The notes under the pieces: model-generated
What the model was told of the DNA's origin: nothing
Databases searched by the model: none
What the model saw: the letters and a program-made list of their open reading frames with translations, nothing else
Shown here: positions 57,808 to 64,000 of the stretch, in pieces
How positions within the stretch are numbered: the first letter of the stretch is position 1
Layout: every line of letters starts with the position of its first letter
Assembly: GCF_049446155.1 (NCBI RefSeq)
Contig: NZ_JBMSEE010000012.1
Span: 1-64,000 of the forward strand
DNA from: Rivibacter sp049446155
GTDB lineage: Bacteria > Pseudomonadota > Gammaproteobacteria > Burkholderiales > Burkholderiaceae_C
Length of the DNA: 64,000 nucleotides
Direction: 5' to 3'
Translations under genes and position numbers: made by a program

Positions 57808-58292
57808 CGGCGCGCCTGCACTTCGCTCGGGCGCAGCACCGCGGCGGCCTTGTCGAGCACGCCGTTGACGTACTTGTGGCCGTCGGTGCCGCCGAAGGAC
57901 TTGGCGAGTTCGACCGCCTCGTTGATCGCGACGCGGTAGGGGATGTCGATGCAGTGCGCCAGCTCGTAGGCGCCGATCAGCAGCACGCCGTGCTCGACCG
58001 GCGACAGCTCGGTGGTCTTGCGGTCGACGTGGCGCGCGAGCACCGCGTCGAGCGCGGCGGCTTCGCGGATGCAGCCGTGCAGCAGCGCGTCGAAGTGGGC
58101 GCTGTCGGCGAGGCGGAACTCGTCTTGCTCGCGCATGTGGGCGTCGATCACGCCGGCCTCGGCGCCGCCGACCAGCCATTCGTACAGGCCTTGCAGCGCG
58201 AGTTCGCGCGAGCGTCGGCGCGCCGACTTCTGCGGTGCAGGGCGCTTGCCGGCGGGCTTCTTGGGGGCCGGGGAAGCAGGGGCGTCGGTCAC
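57804..58292 (-). CDS. nusB: Transcription antitermination factor NusB
   Basis: This 162-aa protein binds boxA RNA with NusE in rRNA antitermination. A basic, Pro/Ala-rich N-tail (VTDAPASPAPKKPAGKRPAPQK) precedes the all-alpha NusB fold with ARRRSRELALQGLYEWLVG, VLLIGAYELAHCIDIPYRVAINEAVELAKSFGGTDGHKYVNGVLDKA. It starts at a GTG (58292) overlapping the ribH stop as GTGA. ribH-nusB adjacency is highly conserved. Confidence 0.96.
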   Translation of the reverse strand: MTDAPASPAPKKPAGKRPAPQKSARRRSRELALQGLYEWLVGGAEAGVIDAHMREQDEFRLADSAHFDALLHGCIREAAALDAVLARHVDRKTTELSPVEHGVLLIGAYELAHCIDIPYRVAINEAVELAKSFGGTDGHKYVNGVLDKAAAVLRPSEVQARR

Positions 58293-58756
58293 GTCAGGTC
58301 TTCCAGCAGGTTCGCCATTTCGACCGCGACGCGCGCGGCGTCGCGGCCCTTGTCCTCGGCGCGGGCCCAGGCCTGGGCCTCGTTCTCGACCGTGAGGATG
58401 GCGTTGGCAATCGGGATCTCGTGGTCGAGCGATACGCGCGTCACGCCGGCGCCGCTCTCGTTGGCCACGAGCTCGAAGTGATAGGTCTCGCCGCGGATGA
58501 TGCAGCCCAGGGCGACCAGCGCGTCGAACTCGTCGCGCTGCGCCATGGCCTGCAGCGCCAGCGGCACTTCGAGCGCGCCGGGCACGGTGACCAGCTCGAT
58601 GTGCTTGTCCGCCACGCCCAGGCGCGCCAGCTCGGCCTTGCAAGCGGCGGCGAGCGCATCGGTCAGCTTGGCGTTGAAGCGCGCCTGCACGATGCCGATG
58701 TGCAGGCCTTCGCCGTCGAGCGAGTGGGTGGACGTGCCGGTGTCGGCGCCTTGCAT
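58289..58756 (-). CDS. ribH: 6,7-dimethyl-8-ribityllumazine synthase
   Basis: This 155-aa enzyme joins 3,4-dihydroxy-2-butanone 4-phosphate with the ribityl pyrimidine in riboflavin synthesis, usually as a pentamer or capsid. Signatures are IGIVQARFNAKLTDALAAACKAEL, VTVPGALEVPLALQAMA and ALGCIIRGETYHFELVANESGAG. The start ATG 58756 lies 28 nt downstream of ribBX. It overlaps nusB by 4 nt. Confidence 0.96.
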   Translation of the reverse strand: MQGADTGTSTHSLDGEGLHIGIVQARFNAKLTDALAAACKAELARLGVADKHIELVTVPGALEVPLALQAMAQRDEFDALVALGCIIRGETYHFELVANESGAGVTRVSLDHEIPIANAILTVENEAQAWARAEDKGRDAARVAVEMANLLEDLT

Positions 58757-58784
58757 CGCAGCTCCTTGGGTGAGAAAGGCCGCT

Positions 58785-59873
58785 TCAGGCGGCCGACACG
58801 AAGCCGGTGACCTCGAGGCCGTAGCCCGTCATGCTGGGCATGCGGCGCGGGCTGCCGAGCAGCTTCATGCGGGTGACGCCCTGATCGCGCAGGATCTGCG
58901 CGCCGACGCCGTAGGTGCGCAGGTCCATCTGGGCGGTGCGCGGCGCGCCGTGCGGCGCGGCCAGGCCGTGGAGCAGGGCGTCGCCGGCCTCGCCGCAGTT
59001 GAGCAGCACCGCGACGCCGCGCTGCGACTCGCGCAGCGCCGCGAGCGCCTTGGCCAGCGGCCACGAGTGATGGCATTCGCCGACGTCGAGCAGGTCGAGC
59101 ACCGACAGCGGCTCGTGAACGCGCACGAGCACCTCGTCCGTCGCGTCCCAGCGCCCGGTGGCGAGCGCCAGGTGCACGCCGCCGGAGCGGTCGCGGTAGG
59201 CGGTGGCTTCGAAGGCGCCCTGCGGCGTGGACAGCGTGCGCTGCCCGACGCGCTCGACCAGGCTTTCGTTGCGGCTGCGGTAGCCGATGAGGTCGGCGAT
59301 GGTGCCGATCTTGAGGCCGTGCGTCTCGGCGAAGGCTTCCAGGTCCGGCAGGCGGGCCATGGTGCCGTCGTCGTTCATGATCTCGCAGATCACCGCGGCC
59401 GGCGTCAGGCCGGCCATCTGGGCGAGGTCGCAGCCGGCCTCGGTATGCCCGGCGCGCATCAGCACCCCGCCGTCTTGCGCCTGCAGCGGGAAGATGTGGC
59501 CCGGCTGCACGAGGTCGGACGGCTGGGCGTCGCGGGCCACGGCGGCCTGCACGGTGCGCGCCCGGTCGGCGGCCGAGATGCCGGTGGTCACGCCGGTCGC
59601 GGCTTCGATCGAAACCGTGAAGGCAGTGCCGTGCTGGGTGCCGTTGCGCGCGGCCATCGGCGGCAGCCGCAGTCGCTCGCAGCGTTCGCGCGTGAGCGTC
59701 AGACAGATCAGGCCACGGCCATGCTTGGCCATGAAGTTGATCGCCTCGGGCGTGACGTGATCGGCGGCCAGCACGAGGTCGCCCTCGTTCTCGCGGTCCT
59801 CCTCATCGACGAGGATGACCATGCGGCCGGCGGCCAGCTCGGCGATCAGCTCGGGTACGGGTGCAATCGGCAT
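58785..59873 (-). CDS. ribBX: RibBX: 3,4-DHBP synthase with a degenerate GTP cyclohydrolase II-like domain
   Basis: This is a 362-aa fusion. The N-terminal RibB part (about 1-200) is intact: DEEDRENEGDLVLAADHV, HGTAFTVSIEAATGVTTGISAADR, GHIFPL and MRAGHTEAGCDLA. It turns ribulose 5-phosphate into dihydroxybutanone phosphate. The C-terminal part resembles RibA, but the zinc motif (SECLTGD ... RCDCG) is missing; the same place reads RVHEPLSVLDLLDVGECHHSWPL. This matches the RibBX variant known in proteobacteria, so GTP cyclohydrolase II must come from another gene. It lies 40 nt downstream of ribE. A TACAAT on the minus strand (59888-59883) may be a local -10 box. Confidence 0.93.
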   Translation of the reverse strand: MPIAPVPELIAELAAGRMVILVDEEDRENEGDLVLAADHVTPEAINFMAKHGRGLICLTLTRERCERLRLPPMAARNGTQHGTAFTVSIEAATGVTTGISAADRARTVQAAVARDAQPSDLVQPGHIFPLQAQDGGVLMRAGHTEAGCDLAQMAGLTPAAVICEIMNDDGTMARLPDLEAFAETHGLKIGTIADLIGYRSRNESLVERVGQRTLSTPQGAFEATAYRDRSGGVHLALATGRWDATDEVLVRVHEPLSVLDLLDVGECHHSWPLAKALAALRESQRGVAVLLNCGEAGDALLHGLAAPHGAPRTAQMDLRTYGVGAQILRDQGVTRMKLLGSPRRMPSMTGYGLEVTGFVSAA

Positions 59874-59913
59874 AAGCCCGCAATTGTAGGTTGCGGGCGT
59901 GGGCCGACGGGCT

Positions 59914-60546
59914 TCAGGGCTTGGCCAGGGCGCCAGTGGCCAGCATGCGCTCGACGTAGCGCGCGATCAGGTCGATCTCCAGATTGACCCTGGAGCCTGC
60001 CGCCAACTGGCCGAGCGTGGTGTGCTCCAGCGTGTGGGGGATCAGGTTGATGCTGACTTCGGTGTGGTCGGGTGCGTCGGACACGCGGTTGACCGTGAGG
60101 CTCACGCCATTGATCGTGATCGAGCCCTTGTAGGCGAGAAAGCGGCCGATCTCGCGTGGCGCGGCGATGCGCAGCTCCCATGATTCGCCGACGGGTGCGA
60201 AATGGCTGACCGTGCCGATGCCGTCGACGTGCCCCGAGACGAGGTGGCCGCCGAGGCGATCGTTCGCGCGCAGGGCCTGCTCCAGATTCACGGCACCCTC
60301 GGCGTCGAGGCCGGCGGTGCGCGCCAGACTCTCGGCCGAGATGTCGACCGTGAACCAGCCGGCGGCCTGATCGAACGCTGTGACCGTCATGCAGGCGCCG
60401 TTGAGCGCGATGCTGTCGCCGAGTTGCACGCCTTCGAGCCAGCCCGGCGGGGTGGCGATGGTGAGGCGGCGGCCATGCGAGGCGCCGGTGCCGAGTGCTT
60501 CGACACGGGTGATGCGGCCGAGGCCGGTGATGATGCCGGTGAACAT
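59914..60546 (-). CDS. ribE: Riboflavin synthase, alpha subunit
   Basis: This 210-aa enzyme dismutates two lumazines to riboflavin. It has the duplicated lumazine-binding fold, with MFTGIITGLGRI and GDSIALNGACMTVTAF in the first half, and GGHLVSGHVDGIGTV and YKGSITINGVSLTVNRV in the second. Length is normal. It lies 38 nt after ribD and 40 nt before ribBX. Confidence 0.96.
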   Translation of the reverse strand: MFTGIITGLGRITRVEALGTGASHGRRLTIATPPGWLEGVQLGDSIALNGACMTVTAFDQAAGWFTVDISAESLARTAGLDAEGAVNLEQALRANDRLGGHLVSGHVDGIGTVSHFAPVGESWELRIAAPREIGRFLAYKGSITINGVSLTVNRVSDAPDHTEVSINLIPHTLEHTTLGQLAAGSRVNLEIDLIARYVERMLATGALAKP

Positions 60547-60584
60547 GGGCGCGATTGTCGCCGCCCGGCAGAAGACCTCGGCGC

Positions 60585-61688
60585 TCAGAAGTCGGCCCGG
60601 CCGGGCGGGCGGGCGACGATGCGCAGGTCATCGCCGACGCGTTCGACGCTCTCGTAGCGCAGCGCGAGCGCCTGGCTCAACTGCTCCAGCGGGCCGAAGC
60701 GGGCCATCTCGCGGCCGAGGCCGATCATCGTCGGCGCAAGGTAGACGAGGAACTCGTCGACCAGGCACTCGCGCATCAGCGAGCCATTGAGCTTGTGGCC
60801 GGCCTCGACGTGCAGCTCGTTAATCTCGAAGTTGGCGGCCAGGTCGTCGAGCACGGCGGCGAGATCGACCTTGCCCAGCGCGCCGGGCAGGCTGCGCACG
60901 GTGACGCCAGCATCCGACAACGCCTTGGCGCGCGCGGCGGCTTCTGCCTGCGTGAGGTCGAGTGAGCAATAGACGAGCACGCGCCCCGGCGGCTGCACGA
61001 TGCGCGCGACCGGCGCAAGCTCCAGCCGCGAATCGATGACGACGCGCCAGGGCTGAACCTCGGTGTCGACCAGGCGCACGTCGAGCCTGGGGTCGTCTTC
61101 AAGCACCGTGCCGATGCCCGTGAGGATCGCCCCGGCGCGCTTGCGCCACGCATGGCCGTCGATGCGCGCGGCTTCGCCGGTGATCCACTGGCTGGTCCCG
61201 TTCTCGAGCGCCGTACGGCCGTCGAGCGAGGCCGCGATCTTCATGCGCACCCAGGGGCGCTTGCGGATCATGCGCGAGAAGAAACCGATGTTGAGCTCGC
61301 GCGAAGCGCGCCCCCATTCGCCGTCGACGACTTCAACCTCGATGCCGGCGGCACGCAGGCGCGCGATGCCTTGGCCGGCGACGAGCGGGTTCGGGTCTTC
61401 GATCGCGACGACGACTCTGGCAATGCCGGCAGCGATCAGCGCGTCACAGCAGGGTGGCGTGCGGCCGTGGTGGGAGCAGGGCTCGAGGGTGACGTAGGCG
61501 GTGGCGCCGTGGAGGTCGTGGCCGGCGGTGCGAAGGGCGACCACCTCCGCGTGCGGACCGCCTGCCGCATCGGTGCGCCCTTCACCAAGCGTTCGGCCGT
61601 CGGAACCCGTGAGCACGCAGCCGACGCGGGGATTGGGCTCGGAAACGCCGATCGATCCTTCGGCAAGCCAATGCGCCCTGGGCAACAC
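60585..61688 (-). CDS. ribD: Bifunctional riboflavin deaminase/reductase RibD
   Basis: This 367-aa enzyme deaminates and then reduces the pyrimidine intermediate. The zinc deaminase domain (about 1-150) has SEPNPRVGCVL, AAGGPHAEVVAL (His, Glu) and LEPCSHHGRTPPCCDALI (Cys pair). The reductase domain (about 150-360) has RPWVRMKIAASLDGRTALENG and LHVEAGHKLNGSLM. I use the GTG at 61688, which gives the same length as E. coli RibD. A TTG at 61697 is also possible. The frame extends to 61760, which would overlap the pilin gene. There is no FMN riboswitch-like leader. Confidence 0.92.
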   Translation of the reverse strand: MLPRAHWLAEGSIGVSEPNPRVGCVLTGSDGRTLGEGRTDAAGGPHAEVVALRTAGHDLHGATAYVTLEPCSHHGRTPPCCDALIAAGIARVVVAIEDPNPLVAGQGIARLRAAGIEVEVVDGEWGRASRELNIGFFSRMIRKRPWVRMKIAASLDGRTALENGTSQWITGEAARIDGHAWRKRAGAILTGIGTVLEDDPRLDVRLVDTEVQPWRVVIDSRLELAPVARIVQPPGRVLVYCSLDLTQAEAAARAKALSDAGVTVRSLPGALGKVDLAAVLDDLAANFEINELHVEAGHKLNGSLMRECLVDEFLVYLAPTMIGLGREMARFGPLEQLSQALALRYESVERVGDDLRIVARPPGRADF

Positions 61689-61705
61689 GATGTGCAATCC
61701 AACTG

Positions 61706-63133
61706 CTACATCTTCAGAACCGCGGTCGTGTCCGTACTCTCGTCCTTTGCAGCGTCCCACTGGTTGGCCTGGATCGAGAACGCTCCACCGTGCTGCGCCG
61801 TTGTGCCGGAAGGAAGTTCGGTTTGGTGGCTGAAGGTGTTGTTGTTGACGTACTTGCCGGTCAGTGGCTCTGCCTCGGTGTCACTCGGGCAGGTCTGGTT
61901 GCCACGAATGACGACGTAGTTCTGGTTGTCCAGCGTGCCGGTGACGTCGCGGTAGACCAGAGGATGCTCAGCGTTAGTGATCTCGTCGTCATCGTCATAG
62001 TCACCGCTGAATCGGCATAGCCTGAACGTTCCGCTGGCCGTTCCGAGCGACCAACCGTTAGGCGTGATCAGAAACTGACCGAACCAGCGTGCAGGTTGTC
62101 CTGAAGTTACGACCACCGGCGTTATCACGCACACATAGGTCGTGAACGCGTAGTTGTGCGTCGTTGATGCGTTGTAGGCAACGATCGCGTTATCCGACGA
62201 GCGCGACATCTGCTGCTCGAAATAGCACTCACGACTTGCCCCCGTCGTCGGACTGGTGAACTCGATCGTCACACCGTTCGTCGCGGCCAACGCCTTGACG
62301 TCTTGCAGGTCGTTGTTGCTGTTGCTGACGGATAGGGTCAGGTCCCCAGACGACGGCGAGCTGCTCTTGTCGCGATAGAAGATGTAACCGCTGAGCAAAT
62401 AGGCCGTCAAGGCCGTGCAGCCGCCGCTGTTCGACGAGACCGAAACGACGGATGTGCCCGTGCAGCGGTGCGTCACCTCGCCGGTGGTGTTGTCGAAGAC
62501 GAAGTAGACATTGGATGCGCCGCCAGGCATGAAGCCGCTCGTGCCGTCGCCGAAGTCGGTGGCCGGATAGGGGATGTCGATGTTACGGTTCTTCGGTGTC
62601 CGGTTCGTGGTCGACCCTGCATTGGTCGTCCACAGCTTCATGTCGACCGGATCGGAGCGCGCGATAACCGAACGCAGGGTCACACTTTGGTTGTAGTCGG
62701 TGGAACTTGTAGCCGAGCGGTCGGCCCACTCCACGGTGACGGCGATCCATTTCTGCACGTCGGTGGATGCTGCCGCCGTCGTGCCGTCCGAACGGGTGAC
62801 CGTCCAGGAACGTCGAAATGTGGTGTTCGTTTCGTAGGTGGTGGAGTCAGTGAACGTTTCCGGCGAAGTCGAACTGACGAGATCCTCCGTATAGTCCACC
62901 ATGCCGGTAGTGGTACTGAGGGACCCAAACGAGCGCAACTCTTCCAGCTTGGCTTGAGCGAGGCGCACGGCCTCCGCCCGCTGCTTGGCGACATCCGCGC
63001 CGCGCGTCAGTGCCAGTTGAAAGCCGGCGATTGCCAGCATGCCGAACGACAGCACCAGCAGCGCGACCAGAGCCTCGACTAGCGTGAAACCGCGGCTGCC
63101 TTTGCGCATCCCCCGCTTCATCAGGCCGTTCAT
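61706..63133 (-). CDS. PilV-like type IV minor prepilin, unusually long
   Basis: This is a 475-aa prepilin. The N-terminal MKRGMRKGSRG|FTLVEALVALL has the class III cleavage site after Gly15 with Phe at +1 and Glu at +5, then a hydrophobic helix. The C-terminal 400 residues are rich in Ser, Thr and Asn with several Cys (for example SSNSGGCTALTAY, ASRECYFEQQ), unlike the 150-250 aa of usual PilV. The start ATG 63133 has an AAAGGA site. The DNA is visibly less GC-rich than its surroundings. It follows a PilX-like gene (35 nt), so this is part of a minor pilin operon that primes pilus assembly or mediates adhesion. Confidence 0.82.
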   Translation of the reverse strand: MNGLMKRGMRKGSRGFTLVEALVALLVLSFGMLAIAGFQLALTRGADVAKQRAEAVRLAQAKLEELRSFGSLSTTTGMVDYTEDLVSSTSPETFTDSTTYETNTTFRRSWTVTRSDGTTAAASTDVQKWIAVTVEWADRSATSSTDYNQSVTLRSVIARSDPVDMKLWTTNAGSTTNRTPKNRNIDIPYPATDFGDGTSGFMPGGASNVYFVFDNTTGEVTHRCTGTSVVSVSSNSGGCTALTAYLLSGYIFYRDKSSSPSSGDLTLSVSNSNNDLQDVKALAATNGVTIEFTSPTTGASRECYFEQQMSRSSDNAIVAYNASTTHNYAFTTYVCVITPVVVTSGQPARWFGQFLITPNGWSLGTASGTFRLCRFSGDYDDDDEITNAEHPLVYRDVTGTLDNQNYVVIRGNQTCPSDTEAEPLTGKYVNNNTFSHQTELPSGTTAQHGGAFSIQANQWDAAKDESTDTTAVLKM

Positions 63134-63168
63134 GTCGCCATCCTTTGCTTGAGCTGCATGCAGGGCAA

Positions 63169-64000
63169 TCAGTTCGAAGTCGTGTAATCGCTGGCCGAGT
63201 CGCGCCATGTTCCAGGAACCCGGACCATCGTGCCGCGAGTGTCGCCTTCGCCGAACAGGTTCGGGTCGTAGATCAAGTCCAGAGTCCCCGAACCCTTGAC
63301 GAAGTCACCGCGCGAAATAAAAGCCCCGAAAACCTTCGCGGTGCCGAAGCCGGTAGCGTCCCAGTTGTCGGTGGCGGTAGCCGTGGCGGCGTAGAAGAGT
63401 CCGTAGGCGGTAATGTTGGACCGCAAAGTCATTTGTCCCGAACTGGCGAAGACGATCGGGTCGCCGCCCGTAGCCGCGCCCAAGGTTCCAATTGACGGCA
63501 GGTTGGACGAGTTCCAGGTCACATCGGTATCGGCCCAGAACTGGCGGGCGCCGTTGTTGTACGCAGTGGAAACTGCCTGGCCGCAGGCAGTGTCACCACC
63601 GCAAGACGTGCAGCGCGTGTTCGTGCCGCACGAGCCGCTGGTGATCAGCCAGGTCTTCGAGTTGCGCTGGTACTCGTCCATCGTCATGCCGAAGAACGAC
63701 TTGAAGAAGGCGTCGCCGTTGGTGTCGGCATTTGTCAGTGTGCTGAGCGCGGTGTCGTTTTCGAGGACGGAGGACTTCGATGGCGTACCTGGTAGGGTCG
63801 TGACGTTCGACGAAGCGGTCAGCGTTACCGCTCCGCCAGCATCGATCGTCACACCATTGCTTTTCGGGTCGAGATTGACGACGTTGATGTTGCCGGTGTT
63901 GACTGTCGTTGCGGCACCCGTCACCAGCCCAGCGCCTGGCGCATTGGCGATCGTCGGCTTCATCTTGAAGATGGCGCTCACGACGGCCGCGCCATCAGGG
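63169..64000 (-). CDS. PilX-like pilus assembly protein, N-terminus beyond the window
   Basis: The frame is open to the right edge on the minus strand, giving at least 277 residues. A GTG at 63981 is an internal codon; the reading continues upstream as PDGAAVVSAIFKMK. The visible part is Gly/Ser/Thr/Asn-rich, with a Cys cluster (SCGTNTRCTSCGGDTACGQ) and a repetitive beta-like end: IVFASSGQMTLRSNITAYGLFYAATATATDNWDATG and KVFGAFISRGDFVKGSGTLDLIYDPNLF. That end resembles PilX-type proteins of Burkholderiales pilus operons. It stops 35 nt before the PilV-like gene. The prepilin N-terminus, if any, lies outside. Confidence 0.75.
   Translation of the reverse strand, partial: PDGAAVVSAIFKMKPTIANAPGAGLVTGAATTVNTGNINVVNLDPKSNGVTIDAGGAVTLTASSNVTTLPGTPSKSSVLENDTALSTLTNADTNGDAFFKSFFGMTMDEYQRNSKTWLITSGSCGTNTRCTSCGGDTACGQAVSTAYNNGARQFWADTDVTWNSSNLPSIGTLGAATGGDPIVFASSGQMTLRSNITAYGLFYAATATATDNWDATGFGTAKVFGAFISRGDFVKGSGTLDLIYDPNLFGEGDTRGTMVRVPGTWRDSASDYTTSN

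Noticed and set aside
59874..59913. Possible FMN riboswitch ahead of ribBX, and likewise upstream of ribD
   Set aside because: The spacers are only 40 nt (ribE-ribBX) and 17 nt (pilin-ribD); there is no room for the aptamer and no conserved core.

Overview
The window is about 64 kb of very GC-rich chromosomal DNA from a Gram-negative bacterium. I place it in the betaproteobacterial order Burkholderiales, probably near the Comamonadaceae/Rubrivivax-Leptothrix lineages. The reasons are the tol, bam and Dsb envelope genes, a riboflavin operon with a RibBX-type fusion, a Bug-family binding protein, a PQQ-alcohol-associated ABC operon, and short dispersed GC-rich palindromic repeats after or between genes. 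Gene density is high. Many genes are linked by 4-nt stop/start overlaps (ATGA, GTGA, TTGA). No tRNA, rRNA, CRISPR array or prophage was seen, and no gene-free stretch exceeds 300 bases.

Layout. 1-4.9 kb: the tail of an IS481-type transposase faces a five-gene minus-strand operon (ABC ATPase, beta-propeller, substrate-binding protein, permease, Bug protein) of the kind linked to PQQ-dependent alcohol oxidation. 5-6.6 kb: an alpha/beta hydrolase and a hotdog thioesterase. 6.7-15.9 kb: a receiver protein, a hybrid histidine kinase and an OmpR-type regulator stand upstream of two very small ORFs and a complete three-part efflux pump (outer-membrane lipoprotein, EmrA-like adaptor, EmrB-like MFS pump). 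16-26.7 kb: mostly housekeeping genes (coaBC, dut, slyD-like, roxA, bamC, dapA) with exporters, an MBL hydrolase, a methyltransferase and a 38-codon microgene. 26.8-31.7 kb: parE, an acetyltransferase and parC. 31.7-35.7 kb: dsbB, a Rid protein and comEC.

35.7-45.3 kb holds five co-directional genes of the predicted transglutaminase / DUF2126 amidoligase / circularly permuted ATP-grasp / alpha-E system. It is predicted to make or modify peptides, but its chemistry and product are largely undefined. 45.4-48.3 kb has a GspE/PilB-type ATPase with four MshEN-like repeats at an exact 30-residue period. 48.4-51.8 kb has an ECF sigma factor and a small zinc-finger protein divergent from a bufferin-type RiPP operon (DUF2282 precursor, DUF692 MNIO enzyme, DUF2063 partner, DoxX protein), which is expected to answer copper stress.

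51.9-54.4 kb is ybgC-tolQ-tolR-tolA without tolB or pal. 54.4-56.5 kb is a TssQ-like lipoprotein and a Ser/Thr kinase. 56.6-61.7 kb runs ribD, ribE, ribBX, ribH, nusB and an aminotransferase in order of transcription. 61.7-64 kb is a lower-GC type IV pilus minor-pilin region that runs off the window edge.

The most rewarding regions are the ATP-grasp/transglutaminase cluster, the bufferin cluster with its divergent control region, the four-repeat ATPase, and two families of palindromic repeats. One family always starts a few bases after a stop codon. The other shows compensatory changes in a hairpin arm.
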